Position numbers and translations under genes: made by a program
In this document: positions 36,006 through 45,112 of the stretch, in pieces
Layout of the letters: each line of letters begins with the position of its first letter
How positions within the stretch are numbered: the stretch's first letter is position 1
NCBI RefSeq assembly: GCF_020252395.1
Contig: NZ_JADCDB010000022.1
Location: 1 to 52,038, forward strand
Origin: Aestuariivirga sp.
Lineage (GTDB): Bacteria; Pseudomonadota; Alphaproteobacteria; Rhizobiales; Aestuariivirgaceae
DNA: 52,038 bases
Reading direction: 5' to 3'
The notes under the pieces: model-generated
Seen by the model: the letters and a program-made list of their open reading frames with translations, nothing else
What the model was told of the DNA's origin: nothing
The model's database searches: none

Positions 36006-37916
36006 ATGCGCCGGCTTCTCGCCGTCGTCCTTCTGGCGCTCGCCTTCGCCTCCCCGGCGATTGCCGAGGAGCGCATCCAGAGCTTCATCAGTTTCGTGAC
36101 GGTGAATGCCGATGGCTCCATCGATGTGCGGGAGACCATCACCGTCAAATCCGAAGGCAACGCGATCAACCACGGCATCTTCCGCGACTTTCCCACCACC
36201 TATACGGACACGAACGGCCAGCGGGTGATCGCCGGCCTCGACGTCCTCGGCGTGACGCGCAACGGGCGCGATGAGCCCTATGTTCTCGAATCGCTCAGTA
36301 ACGGCATCCGCATCAAGATCGGCGACAAGGACGTCTGGCTCGATAACGCGCTGCACCGCTACGAGATTCGCTATCGCACCACCCGGCAGATCGGCTTCTT
36401 CGACAACTATGACGAGCTCTACTGGAACGTCACCGGCAATGGCTGGGAGTTTCCGATCGACCTGGCGCGGGTGACCATCACCCTGCCGCCGGGGGCCAGC
36501 ATCATCCAGCACGATGAGTTCACCGGCGGCTATCGCTCCACCGACAACAACAGCCGCGTGCTGTCCATGAGCGGCAAAGTGTTCACGGCGGAAACCACCG
36601 TGGCGCTGGAACCGGAGCAGGGCTTCACCGTGGCCGTGGCCTGGCAGAAGGGTCTGGTGGCGCCCCCGTCGGATGCGCAGAAATGGGTGTGGTGGGCCTC
36701 CGACAATGCCGGCTTCTTCACGCTGGCGCTGGGCCTACTTGCCTCGGCGCTCTATTTCCTTTTCGCTTGGCACAGGGTGGGGCGTGACCCGCCCAAGGGC
36801 ACGATCATCCCGCTCTTCGCGCCGCCGAAGGGGCTCGGCCCCGCGGCGCTGCGCTACGTCAGCCGCTTCGGCGCGGATGATAAGTGCTTCGCCGCGGCGC
36901 TGGTGGGGCTGGCGGTGAAGGGACGCCTCAATCTCGCCGATGATGACGGCAGTTTCACCATCACCAAGCTGGCGGGCACGGGCAAGGAGCCACTGACGGC
37001 CGCCGAGAACGCGCTCTATGTGGCACTCCCCCCGGGCAGCTTGCCGTTGACGCAGTCAAACCATGCCTCCATCAGCGCCGCGCGCAGCGCGCTGGACCGA
37101 GCGTTGACGAACGAGTTCGAGGGCACGGCCTTCCTCAGGAACCTCGGCTGGTTTGCCGTGGGCCTTGCGATCTCCGTCCTCTGCCTCGTCACCGGCGCCT
37201 TCCTGATGCCGGGTGCTGACGGCATGCAGGGCCTGTTCGCCTTTGGCTGGATGGGCGTGTGGTGGGGCGTGGTGCTGTCGATTGGCTGGGCCAGCTTCAA
37301 GGGCCTGTTCGCGGCGCGGGGCCTATGGGCCAAGATCACCTCGCTTGGCGCGCTGGTCTTCCTCATTCCTTTTACGGGCGCAGGCGTCATCGCGCCGGCC
37401 ATGATCTTCTTGCAGGGCGGCGGATCGCCCGGCCTGCATGCGCTGGTGGCGGCCGCAGTGCTGCTGGGTCTCTTCAATGTCATCTTCTACCATCTGCTGC
37501 GCGCGCCAACGCAATCGGGCCGCCAGCTGATGGACCAGATCGAGGGCTTCCGCCTCTATCTCTCCACCGCTGAGGAAGAACGCCTCAAGGTGCTGCATCC
37601 GCCGGATAAGACGCCGGAGCTGTTCGAGCGCTACCTGCCTTACGCGCTGGCGCTGGACTGCGAGAACGAGTGGAACGCCAAATTCGCAGCCGTGCTGGCC
37701 GCAGCCGCGGCCGCGGGTGCCGCAGCGCCCGCGTGGTATTCCGGCAGCAACTGGGACTATGGCCGCACGGGTGGCTTCACAGACAGCCTGGGGCGCGGCC
37801 TGGCATCAAGCGCGGCATCCGCGGCGACGGCGCCTGGCAGGACATCCGGCTCTGGCGGCGGCGGTGGCGGGTTCTCCGGCGGCGGCGGGGGCGGCGGGGG
37901 CGGCGGCGGGTGGTGA
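36006..37916 (+). CDS. DUF2207 domain-containing membrane protein with a glycine-rich tail
   Basis: The 636-residue protein has a signal peptide (MRRLLAVVLLALAFASPAIA), a beta-rich extracytoplasmic DUF2207 domain (about residues 25-235: ERIQSFISFVTVNADGSIDVRETITV), a membrane helix at about 240-260, a cytoplasmic region, two or more helices at about 380-500, and an extreme C-terminus of nearly pure glycine (FSGGGGGGGGGGGW). Such Gly tails are usual in this family. Partner of LemA; function unknown, possibly envelope-related. Start ATG 36006 is one base after the lemA stop. Nineteen bases separate it from the convergent ABC-F gene. Confidence 0.9.
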   Translation: MRRLLAVVLLALAFASPAIAEERIQSFISFVTVNADGSIDVRETITVKSEGNAINHGIFRDFPTTYTDTNGQRVIAGLDVLGVTRNGRDEPYVLESLSNGIRIKIGDKDVWLDNALHRYEIRYRTTRQIGFFDNYDELYWNVTGNGWEFPIDLARVTITLPPGASIIQHDEFTGGYRSTDNNSRVLSMSGKVFTAETTVALEPEQGFTVAVAWQKGLVAPPSDAQKWVWWASDNAGFFTLALGLLASALYFLFAWHRVGRDPPKGTIIPLFAPPKGLGPAALRYVSRFGADDKCFAAALVGLAVKGRLNLADDDGSFTITKLAGTGKEPLTAAENALYVALPPGSLPLTQSNHASISAARSALDRALTNEFEGTAFLRNLGWFAVGLAISVLCLVTGAFLMPGADGMQGLFAFGWMGVWWGVVLSIGWASFKGLFAARGLWAKITSLGALVFLIPFTGAGVIAPAMIFLQGGGSPGLHALVAAAVLLGLFNVIFYHLLRAPTQSGRQLMDQIEGFRLYLSTAEEERLKVLHPPDKTPELFERYLPYALALDCENEWNAKFAAVLAAAAAAGAAAPAWYSGSNWDYGRTGGFTDSLGRGLASSAASAATAPGRTSGSGGGGGGFSGGGGGGGGGGGW

Positions 37917-37935
37917 GGGAGGCGAAGAAAGCGCC

Positions 37936-39738
37936 TTAACCCTCCAGCATCTCGCGCTTCATTTCGAGTTCCAGCCACTGCTCTTCCGAGTTCGCCAGCT
38001 CATCGCGCGCCGCCGTCAATCGGGACGCCGCCCGGTCGAAGGCCTTGGGATCGCGCGCGAACAGCGAGGCATCGGCGAGCTTCGCTTCCAGCGTGCCGAT
38101 CTCGTTTTCCAGCATCTTCATCGTTGCCGGCAATGTTTCCAGCGCGTGCTTTTCCTTGAAGGAGAGCTTGCGCCGGGCCTGCGGGGCCTCTGCCTTCGGC
38201 GCGGAAGACGCCTTCGCCGGCTCCGCCTTCGCCTTGCGGACCTCGACGCCGGTGCCGCGCTGAGTCACCATGTCGGAATAGCCGCCGGCATATTCGGTCC
38301 ATTTGCCATCGCCCTCGGCCATCAGCACCGAGGTGGCGACGCGGTCGAGGAAGTCGCGGTCGTGGCTCACCAGCAGGATGGTGCCGGGGTAATCCGCCAG
38401 CATCTCCTGCAGCATGTCGAGCGTCTCGAGGTCGAGGTCGTTGGTGGGCTCGTCGAGGATCAGGAGGTTCGAGGGCTTGGCCAGTTCGCGCGCCAGGATG
38501 AGGCGGCCGCGCTCGCCGCCAGACAGCACGCTGACGGGCGTGCGCGCCTTGTCCGGCGGGAACAGGAAATCCTTCATGTAGCTCACCACATGCTTGGTCC
38601 CGCCATTGACCGTAACGGAATTGCCGCGGCCATCGGTGATGACGTCGGCCAGCGTCGCGTTGGGGTCGAGGCTCTGGCGGCTCTGGTCGAGCGTGACGGT
38701 CTGCAGGTTTGTGCCGAGGCGGATGGCGCCGGAATCGGGCTCCAGCACGCCGGTCAATAGCTTGATGAGCGTGGTCTTGCCCGCGCCATTGGGGCCGGCG
38801 ATACCCAGCCGGTCACCGCGCATGACGAGGAGATCGAGGTTCGAGACGATGGGTCTTTCGCCGAAGCTCTTGGACATGGCCTTGGCTTCCGCCACCAGCT
38901 TGCCCGGCATGCCGCCCGAGGTGGCGGCCATGCGCACGGCCCCCTGCTGGCCCTCATGTTCCTTGCGCTCCTTGCGCAGCGTTGCGAGCAGGTCGACGCG
39001 GCGCATGTTGCGCTTCCGTCGCGCCGTGACGCCATAGCGCATCCAGTGCTCCTCCGCCTCGATGCGCTTGGCGAGCAGGACCTGCTCCGCCTCCTCCTTC
39101 GCCAGCACCTCGTCGCGCCAGGTCTCGAAGCCGGCGAAGCCGCGCTCAAGGCGGCGCGATTCCCCTCGGTCGAGCCACACCGTGCGGTTGGTCAGCGACT
39201 GCAGGAAGCGCCGGTCATGGCTGATCAGCACGAAGGCGGAGCGCAGCGACTTGAGTTCGGCTTCCAACCATTCGATGGCCGGGAGGTCGAGATGGTTCGT
39301 CGGCTCGTCGAGCAGCAGCACGTCGGGTTGCGGCGCCAGCGTGCGGGCGATGGCCGCGCGGCGGATCTCGCCGCCGGACAGGCGCTTGGGGTCTTCCTCA
39401 CCGGTGAGGCCAAGTTCGCGCAGCAGATAGGTGCAGCGGTGCGGGTCATCCGCCGGGCCGAGGCCTGATTCCACATAGTCCAACACGGTCTTGTAGGCGG
39501 AGAGGTCCGGCTCCTGCGGCAGATAGCGGATCGTGGCGCCGGGCTGCACCCAGCGCTCGCCCTTGCCGGCCTCGATCATGCCTGCCGCGATCTTCAAGAG
39601 CGTCGACTTGCCCGAGCCATTGCGCCCGACCAGCGCCACGCGTTCGCCCTCCGCCACGGCCAGTTCGGCATTCTCGAGAATGGGACGCCCGCCGAAGGTG
39701 ACGCCGATGCCGCGAAGGTGAAGGAGGATCCTGCTCAT
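37936..39738 (-). CDS. ABC-F family ATPase (Uup-like)
   Basis: The 600-residue soluble protein has two ABC ATPase domains without membrane parts. Domain 1 has VGRNGSGKSTLLKI (about 36-49) and LSGGEIRRAAIARTL with LLLDEPTNHLD; domain 2 has AGPNGAGKTTLIKLL (about 313-327), VLSGGERGRLILAREL and LVSHDRDFLDRV. A linker of about 80 residues between the domains and a C-terminal coiled coil (about 530-598) fit the Uup branch, which acts on stalled or special ribosomes and is linked to precise excision of transposons. It stands alone in its operon, next to thiQ. Confidence 0.92.
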   Translation of the reverse strand: MSRILLHLRGIGVTFGGRPILENAELAVAEGERVALVGRNGSGKSTLLKIAAGMIEAGKGERWVQPGATIRYLPQEPDLSAYKTVLDYVESGLGPADDPHRCTYLLRELGLTGEEDPKRLSGGEIRRAAIARTLAPQPDVLLLDEPTNHLDLPAIEWLEAELKSLRSAFVLISHDRRFLQSLTNRTVWLDRGESRRLERGFAGFETWRDEVLAKEEAEQVLLAKRIEAEEHWMRYGVTARRKRNMRRVDLLATLRKERKEHEGQQGAVRMAATSGGMPGKLVAEAKAMSKSFGERPIVSNLDLLVMRGDRLGIAGPNGAGKTTLIKLLTGVLEPDSGAIRLGTNLQTVTLDQSRQSLDPNATLADVITDGRGNSVTVNGGTKHVVSYMKDFLFPPDKARTPVSVLSGGERGRLILARELAKPSNLLILDEPTNDLDLETLDMLQEMLADYPGTILLVSHDRDFLDRVATSVLMAEGDGKWTEYAGGYSDMVTQRGTGVEVRKAKAEPAKASSAPKAEAPQARRKLSFKEKHALETLPATMKMLENEIGTLEAKLADASLFARDPKAFDRAASRLTAARDELANSEEQWLELEMKREMLEG

Positions 39739-39756
39739 GTGGCCCGAGGCTCTAGC

Positions 39757-40473
39757 CTAAAGCCCAGTACTTCTCCAGTCCCCGAGATAGGCTTCGAGCC
39801 CGGGCAGGTCACGCGCGGCGAAGAGTTCCGCAGTGGAGCGCAGCGCGAGGATGCGGCCGTTCTCGAGATAGGCGGTGTGGCTGGCAGCGGCCAGCGCATC
39901 CTCCGGCTGGTGGGTGACCATCACCACGGTGAGGCCCCGCGCCTGCTGCATGGATTTTACGAGATCCAGCATGTCGCGCCGCAGCGCCGGGCCGAGCGCC
40001 GCGAAGGGCTCGTCCAGCAGCAGCACCGGACGGTCACGCACCAGGGCGCGGGCAACGGCAACGCGCTGGCGTTCACCGCCCGAGACCTCGCCGGGCTTTC
40101 GCCGCATCAGCGCGCCGAGGCCCACGCCGGCGAGGGCGGCGTCGACGCGCTTTCGCTGCCCGGCATCGAGCTTCAGTGAAGGCGCGATGCCGATCGCCAC
40201 GTTCTGCCACAGGTCGAGATGAGCGAAGACATTGTTGTCCTGGAAGATCATGCTCACCGGCCGCCGGTCCGGCGGCAGCGCCGTGACGTCCGCGCCCGCG
40301 ATCAGCACCCGGCCCTGCTCCGGCGCCTCGAAGCCGGCGATAAGGTTGAGCAGCGTCGACTTGCCGCCGCCCGAGGGGCCGATCACCGCGGTGAAGGAGA
40401 CGCTGGGGAAGTCCACATCGAAGCGCATCTGCAAGTCTTCGTAGCGGAAGGTTACGTCATCGAGGCGGATCAT
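39757..40473 (-). CDS. thiQ: Thiamine ABC transporter ATP-binding protein
   Basis: ThiQ drives thiamine/TPP import through ThiP. The 238-residue ATPase has Walker A GPSGGGKSTLLNL (about residues 31-43), the ABC signature VSGGERQRVAVARAL (about 128-142) and Walker B VLLLDEPFAALGP. Its Q-loop FQDNNVFAHLDLWQNVAIG matches ThiQ. ATG 40473 overlaps the thiP stop (ATGA); an upstream in-frame ATG at 40488 lies inside thiP and is not needed. It is the last gene of thiB-thiP-thiQ, which is controlled by the TPP riboswitch at about 43069-43156. Confidence 0.94.
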   Translation of the reverse strand: MIRLDDVTFRYEDLQMRFDVDFPSVSFTAVIGPSGGGKSTLLNLIAGFEAPEQGRVLIAGADVTALPPDRRPVSMIFQDNNVFAHLDLWQNVAIGIAPSLKLDAGQRKRVDAALAGVGLGALMRRKPGEVSGGERQRVAVARALVRDRPVLLLDEPFAALGPALRRDMLDLVKSMQQARGLTVVMVTHQPEDALAAASHTAYLENGRILALRSTAELFAARDLPGLEAYLGDWRSTGL

Positions 40474-41999
40474 TGCCGGCCGCTCCAACGTCTGGCGAGG
40501 GTGGAGAAGGCGAGAACCAAGGCGCTCAGAACCAACGCCGTGCCGATGGCCTCGTCAAAACGGTAGCTGCCCATCTGGCGGTAGATGAGCGCGGGCAGTG
40601 TCACGAAGTCCTGCGTGCCGAACAGCGAGATGGCGGTGAGGTCGCCCAGAGACAGGATGAGCGCCATGACGAGGGAGAGGCCGATGGCGCGCTTCACCAC
40701 GGGCAGCTCCACCAGCCGGAAACGGCTCCAGCCGGACAGGCCGAGGCTCATGCACAGCCGGTCATGCCCCTCCGCCGACTGGGCAAGTGCAGGCATCAGC
40801 ACGCGGGCGACGAAGGGCAGCGACATCAGCGCATTCATGGCGATCACCAAGAAAGCTGCAAGCCCTGTCATACCGGCATAGGCGATGAGGCTGATGAACC
40901 AGCCGGTGGCGAGCGCGGCCGGCGGAACGATCCACGAGGCGAGCACCGCAATGGTGGCGACCTTCCGCCACGCGCCGCTCCGCACCGCCAGCACGGCAAG
41001 CGGCCACACCACCGCGAAGGCCAGTGCGGCACTCGCGGCGCCGAGGCCGATGCTCGTCGCCAGCGCCCGCAGCAGCAACGCCGATGGGTTGATGTGGAAC
41101 AGCCCTGCGCCGGCGAGCGCCACCAGCGGCGGCAACAGCAGCAATATGGCCAACGCCACGATGCCGCCATCGAGCAGGCGTGACGTCATCGAGCGCCCAT
41201 CATAGCGCTTCGGCTGCAGCCGCAGCATCGGCCAGCCGGCAGCAAGCCCGCCCCAGGCCTGGGCAATCAGCGCCAGAGTCGCGCAGAGCGCCAGCTGCAC
41301 CAGCGCCAGCATGGACGCGCGCTGCGGATCGAAGTCGGAGCGGAGCGACTGGTAGATCGCCACCTCCAGCGTGGTGGCGCGCGGGCCGCCGCCCAGCGTC
41401 AGCACCACCGCGAAGCTTGAGGCGCAGAGCAGGAAGACGAGGAGTGCGGCGCCCGCGACGCCGCTCCTCACCGCGGGCCATTCGACGAGCCGCCAGATGG
41501 CGCGTGGGCCGAGACCCAGTTGCGCCGAGAGCTTCCAGCTTTCGGCCGGAATGCGCTCAAGGTCCGACAGGATCAGCCGCGCGGCGAGCGGCACGTTGAA
41601 GAACACATGCGCCAGCAGGATGCCCTGCAGGCCATAGATGTCGAAGAGCCCGCCGAGCCAGCCCCTGGCGCCATAGACCTCGATGACGCCGATGATGACG
41701 ACAATGGCGGGGAGCGCCAGCGGCAGGTTGAGAAGCTGGAGCAGCAGCCCACGGCCCGGGAAGGACGATTGCCGCGCCAGCGCCCGCGCCAGCGGAAGGC
41801 CGAGGGCAAGCGAAAGGAGTGTCGAAAGCCCCGCCTGCAGCAGCGTGAAGCGCAGCACGCGGAAGACATAAGGATCGAGGCCCGAAAGCCCCTGCTCGAG
41901 CCCCATGCCCAGCACGGGCAGAAAGCCCGCGGTGAGCGCGACAACGAGAAAAGCGAGCGCCGCATAAGCTGGCGCCCGCGATGGTCGGTAGGCGATCAC
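40470..41999 (-). CDS. thiP: Thiamine ABC transporter permease
   Basis: The 509-residue membrane protein has two homologous binding-protein-dependent permease halves, each with about six helices, as in the fused ThiP. EAA-type loops that contact the ATPase are seen in each half, for example LSAQLGLGPRAIWRLVEWP (about 155-173) and LCMSLGLSGWSRFRLVELP (about 415-433). It overlaps thiQ by 4 nt and lies 10 nt after thiB. Length fits thiamine permeases, and the riboswitch confirms the substrate class. Confidence 0.94.
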   Translation of the reverse strand: MIAYRPSRAPAYAALAFLVVALTAGFLPVLGMGLEQGLSGLDPYVFRVLRFTLLQAGLSTLLSLALGLPLARALARQSSFPGRGLLLQLLNLPLALPAIVVIIGVIEVYGARGWLGGLFDIYGLQGILLAHVFFNVPLAARLILSDLERIPAESWKLSAQLGLGPRAIWRLVEWPAVRSGVAGAALLVFLLCASSFAVVLTLGGGPRATTLEVAIYQSLRSDFDPQRASMLALVQLALCATLALIAQAWGGLAAGWPMLRLQPKRYDGRSMTSRLLDGGIVALAILLLLPPLVALAGAGLFHINPSALLLRALATSIGLGAASAALAFAVVWPLAVLAVRSGAWRKVATIAVLASWIVPPAALATGWFISLIAYAGMTGLAAFLVIAMNALMSLPFVARVLMPALAQSAEGHDRLCMSLGLSGWSRFRLVELPVVKRAIGLSLVMALILSLGDLTAISLFGTQDFVTLPALIYRQMGSYRFDEAIGTALVLSALVLAFSTLARRWSGRQ

Positions 42000-42009
42000 T
42001 CCGCCCCGG

Positions 42010-43005
42010 TCACTTCGCCGTGGCGTTCAGCCACTCGTCGATCCAGGCGCGGCGGTTCTGGTCCACCTCTTCCGGCGAATAAAGCAGCGTCTTCACCGGC
42101 TTCACCAGCTGGTCGAAGGCGGCGGGCAGCGGGGCCGAGGTGGCGCCCGCCGGGAACATCCAGTTGTTGGTCGGGATCTGGTCCTGGAAGCCAGGCTGCA
42201 TCATGAAGGCGAGGAACTTGGCCGCCAGCTCCTTGTGCTGGCTGCCCTCGACGAGGCCGCCGACTTCCACCTGTATGTAATGGCCTTCCGAAAAGGAGGC
42301 CGCCTTGTAGCGATCGGTATTCTCGGCGATCACGTGATAGGCGGGGGACGTGGTGTAGGACAGCACCATGGGCGCCTCGCCCTTGGTGAACAGCGCATAG
42401 GCTTCGGACCAGCCGGGCGCCACAGTGAGGATTCGCGGCTCCAGCTTCTTCCAGGCATCCGCTGCCTTGTCGCCATAGACCTGCTTCATCCAGAGGAGGA
42501 AGCCGAGGCCCGGCGTCGAGGAGCGCGGGTCTTGCAGCACGATCTTCTGGGAAGGGTCGCCATTGACCAGCTCGTCCAGCGACTTCGGCGGGTTCTTCAG
42601 CGTCTGGCTGTCATAGACCACGGCGAAATAGCCGTAGTCGAAAGGCATGAAGTATTCGTCGGTCCACGGCATCGGTGTCTTCGTCTGGCTGACGTCGAGG
42701 CCGTGCTTTGCGAACAGGCCGGTCTTCGCGGCTTCGGTGGTGAGGTTGGTGTCGAGGCCCAGCACCACGTCGGCCTTGGTGTTCCCGCCCTCGAGCTTCA
42801 GGCGGTTGAGCATGGCGACCGCATCGCCCGGCGCCACCCATTCGATGGTGCAGTCGCAGGTCTTCTCGAAGGCTTCCTTCACCTTGGGACCGGGGCCCCA
42901 CTCGGCGGCGAAGCTGTCATAGGTGTAGATGGTAAGCGTGTCCTTCGCCATCGCAGGAGCGGTCAGCGTGAGGAGCGCGAACAGGGCTGTGAGCGTTTTT
43001 TTCAT
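42010..43005 (-). CDS. thiB: Thiamine ABC transporter periplasmic binding protein
   Basis: The 331-residue protein starts with a signal peptide ([20 protein letters not shown]) followed by [21 protein letters not shown], the typical start of thiamine-binding proteins, and the iron/thiamine-type binding fold ([23 protein letters not shown]). It captures thiamine or its phosphates in the periplasm for ThiPQ. GGAGG 7 nt before ATG 43005 is the ribosome site, and that site is one arm of the hairpin at 43012-43037 through which the upstream TPP riboswitch appears to act. Confidence 0.94.
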   Translation of the reverse strand: MKKTLTALFALLTLTAPAMAKDTLTIYTYDSFAAEWGPGPKVKEAFEKTCDCTIEWVAPGDAVAMLNRLKLEGGNTKADVVLGLDTNLTTEAAKTGLFAKHGLDVSQTKTPMPWTDEYFMPFDYGYFAVVYDSQTLKNPPKSLDELVNGDPSQKIVLQDPRSSTPGLGFLLWMKQVYGDKAADAWKKLEPRILTVAPGWSEAYALFTKGEAPMVLSYTTSPAYHVIAENTDRYKAASFSEGHYIQVEVGGLVEGSQHKELAAKFLAFMMQPGFQDQIPTNNWMFPAGATSAPLPAAFDQLVKPVKTLLYSPEEVDQNRRAWIDEWLNATAK

Positions 43006-43011
43006 AATACT

Positions 43012-43037
43012 ACCTCCATTCGCCGTTGGATGGAGGT
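43012..43037 (-). promoter_or_regulatory. Shine-Dalgarno-sequestering hairpin (expression platform of the TPP riboswitch)
   Basis: On the minus strand ACCTCCAT (43030-43037) pairs perfectly over 8 bp with ATGGAGGT (43012-43019), which contains the thiB ribosome site GGAGG. The hairpin would hide the site. The 3' end of the aptamer contains GGAGGG, which can compete for ACCTCC, so ligand binding that locks this segment in P1 would free the sequestering arm and stop translation. Confidence 0.65.
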
Positions 43038-43068
43038 TTGGACATGGCCTTCCGGAATGTCCGCCCGC

Positions 43069-43156
43069 AATCCCTCCGCCGGCATGATCCGGATCAGGTT
43101 CAGCGGGTCCGGGGCGTAAAGCCCCGTCTCAGCCGCTTGCACGGCACCCCGTTGAG
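43069..43156 (-). ncRNA. TPP riboswitch aptamer (THI element)
   Basis: Read on the minus strand from about 43156, the sequence has the core elements of the THI box in order: GGGGTGC, then GGCTGAGA (43124-43131 region), a GC-rich P3 hairpin (CGGGGCTTTACGCCCCG), ACCCGCTGAACCTGATCCGG, and ATGCCGGCGGAGGGA at the 3' end. CTGAGA and CCTGATC-type segments are those that hold the pyrimidine and pyrophosphate. It lies about 65 nt upstream of thiB, so it controls thiBPQ. Confidence 0.95.
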
Positions 43157-43218
43157 AGCAGGACAAGAACTAAGGCTTCCCGCATGCGCTGGCAAGAAGC
43201 TTTTGCTAGAAGTGGGCC

Positions 43219-43860
43219 ATGACAAGTTTTGCAATCCTGCTCGGCGGCGACCTGACGGTGACGCCGCGGCTGAAATCCCAGATCAAGGGCGCCCGGGTGA
43301 TCGCCGCCGACAGCGGCATGATGCATGCCGCCGCACTGCAAATCATGCCGGAGCTCTGGGTGGGTGACTTCGACAGTGCCGGCTCCGAGCTCACCATGCA
43401 GTACCGTGACGTGCTGCGCGAAACCTTCCCCGCTGAAAAGGATGCCACCGACGGCGCCATCGCGGTGGACGAGGCGATCCGCCGGGGTGCGGCCGGAATC
43501 ATCCTGCTGGGGGGCCTCGGCGGGCAGACCGACCACACGGCGGGGCTGCTCGGCCAGAGTATCCGGATCGCGCGGCGGGGCATCTCCTGCCTGCTGACCA
43601 GCGGCGTCGAGGAGGCCTGGCCGCTGATCGCCGGCCGCCTGCATTTGGAGCTTCCGGCGGAGACGCGTCTCAGCATCATTCCGTTCACGGATCTCCAGGG
43701 GCTGGACCTCGCCGGTGTGAAGTGGCCGCTGAGCAAGCGCGATGTGCCCGTGGGCTCCACCCTCACCCTTTCCAACGTGGCGCTCGGCCCTGTCGAGATC
43801 GGACTTGAGGGCGGATATGGCATCGCCATCGCCTATCCGCCGCAGGCCGCCGATGTCTGA
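43219..43860 (+). CDS. thiN: Thiamine diphosphokinase (thiamine pyrophosphokinase)
   Basis: This enzyme makes TPP directly from thiamine and ATP. The 213-residue protein shows the family motifs AADSGMMHAAAL (about residues 29-40), VGDFDSAGSE (about 48-57), KDATDGAIAVDEAI (about 74-87) and LLGGLGGQTDHTAG (about 95-108), which hold the Mg-nucleotide. The C-terminal beta domain is present. It is divergent from thiBPQ across the riboswitch region, so uptake and activation of thiamine lie side by side; the riboswitch itself faces only thiB. The last 8 nt overlap the methyltransferase gene. Confidence 0.92.
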   Translation: MTSFAILLGGDLTVTPRLKSQIKGARVIAADSGMMHAAALQIMPELWVGDFDSAGSELTMQYRDVLRETFPAEKDATDGAIAVDEAIRRGAAGIILLGGLGGQTDHTAGLLGQSIRIARRGISCLLTSGVEEAWPLIAGRLHLELPAETRLSIIPFTDLQGLDLAGVKWPLSKRDVPVGSTLTLSNVALGPVEIGLEGGYGIAIAYPPQAADV

Positions 43861-45070
43861 GACCAACCTGAGGATCGACGGTTTAGGCAAGCGCGGCGAA
43901 GGTGTCGCCACGCGCGAAGACCGCATCGTCTTCGTGCCCTATACGCTGCCCGGTGAGGTGGTCAGGGCGAGTGGCGAGGGCGGCCGGCTGTCGCTGGTGA
44001 CGGTCGACACGCCATCGCCCGACCGCATTGCGCCCTTCTGCCAATATTACGGCCGCTGCGGCGGCTGCGCGCTGCAGCACTGGCGTGCGGAGCCCTATCG
44101 CGACTGGAAAGCCTCGCTCGTCAGCGATGCGCTGAAGGCGCGCGGCATCGATTTTCCCGTCACCGGCTGCATCGACGCCCATGGCGCCGGCCGCCGCCGC
44201 GTGGCGCTGCATGTGAGGAAGCGCGGCAGCGTGGTGACGGTGGGCTACATGGAGGCGCGCAGCCATACGCTGCTCGGCATCGGCCACTGCCCCATCCTGG
44301 AGACGGCCCTCGGCCCCGCCTTCGACATCGGCCGCGCGCTCGGCGCCAAGCTCGGCGACTGCGACGTGGCGGTCACGGCCACGCTCACCGGGCTCGACGT
44401 GAGCGTCAAGGCGGAGCGCGCGGTGCTGGAGCGCGAGCATGGCAATCTCGCGGGCCTCGTGACGGCGCTCAAACTGGCGCGGCTGTCGGTCAATGGCGAG
44501 ATCATCGCCACGGCGGCGCCGCCACGTCTGCAGATGGGCAAGGCCACGCTCGCGCTGCCGCCCGGCGGTTTCCTGCAGGCGACGGCGCTGGGCGAGGAGA
44601 CGCTGGCGCGGCTGGCGGTCGAAGCGCTCGGCAAGGCCAAGAGCGTGGCGGACCTGTTTTGCGGCATCGGCCCTTTCGCCTTCCGCATCGCCGAGCGCGC
44701 CCGCGTCGAGGCCTATGATAACGACCGCCCGGCGATTGCCGCGCTGAATGCCGCGGCGAAGGCGGCATCCGGCCTCAAGCCCATCACCGCCGTGGTGCGC
44801 GACCTGTTCCGCGAACCCCTCGTACCCAACGAGATGAAGGAACTCGACGCCGTGGTCTTCGATCCGCCGCGCGCCGGCGCCGAAATGCAGGCGAAGCAAC
44901 TGGCCCGCAGCACGGTGAAAACGGTGGTGGCCGTGTCCTGCGATGCCGCGACATTTGCGCGTGATGCGGAAATACTCGTTGGCGGTGGCTATGCCCTCGG
45001 GAGGGTCACGGCGGTGGACCAGTTCAAATGGTCATCGCATGTGGAGATCGTGGCGCAGTTCACGCGCTGA
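43853..45070 (+). CDS. 23S rRNA (uracil-5-)-type SAM-dependent methyltransferase (TrmA/RlmD family)
   Basis: The 405-residue protein has an N-terminal OB-like part, an iron-sulfur cysteine set CQYYGRCGGC with a further Cys, the SAM motif DLFCGIGPFAF (about residues 265-275) and the nucleophile cysteine in VAVSCDAATFARD (about 363-375). These define the RumA/RlmD family, which methylates C5 of uridine in 23S rRNA or tRNA. It is somewhat shorter than E. coli RlmD. ATG 43853 overlaps the thiN stop by 8 nt, so the two are probably co-translated; the pairing has no obvious metabolic reason. Confidence 0.92.
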   Translation: MSETNLRIDGLGKRGEGVATREDRIVFVPYTLPGEVVRASGEGGRLSLVTVDTPSPDRIAPFCQYYGRCGGCALQHWRAEPYRDWKASLVSDALKARGIDFPVTGCIDAHGAGRRRVALHVRKRGSVVTVGYMEARSHTLLGIGHCPILETALGPAFDIGRALGAKLGDCDVAVTATLTGLDVSVKAERAVLEREHGNLAGLVTALKLARLSVNGEIIATAAPPRLQMGKATLALPPGGFLQATALGEETLARLAVEALGKAKSVADLFCGIGPFAFRIAERARVEAYDNDRPAIAALNAAAKAASGLKPITAVVRDLFREPLVPNEMKELDAVVFDPPRAGAEMQAKQLARSTVKTVVAVSCDAATFARDAEILVGGGYALGRVTAVDQFKWSSHVEIVAQFTR

Positions 45071-45078
45071 GCTGTTGC

Positions 45079-45100
45079 AGCCGCGCAACAACCGGCTTTT
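45079..45100 (+). terminator. Possible weak terminator after the RNA methyltransferase gene
   Basis: AGCCG (45079-45083) and CGGCT (45093-45097) form a 5-bp stem followed directly by TTT. An alternative stem, GTTGC/GCAAC, overlaps it. The stem is short and the T run minimal, so this is only a suggestion; it lies between convergent genes where a terminator is expected. Confidence 0.25.
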
Positions 45101-45112
45101 CCAATAAGGTCA

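Noticed and set aside
37850-37915. GGC/GGT-rich run resembling a simple-sequence repeat or CRISPR-like tract
   Set aside because: It encodes the glycine-rich C-terminus normal for DUF2207 proteins; there are no spacers or regular repeat units.
39757-43005. ABC transporter as a phosphonate importer for the nearby phn operon
   Set aside because: The TPP riboswitch and the ThiB/ThiP/ThiQ sequence features assign it to thiamine.
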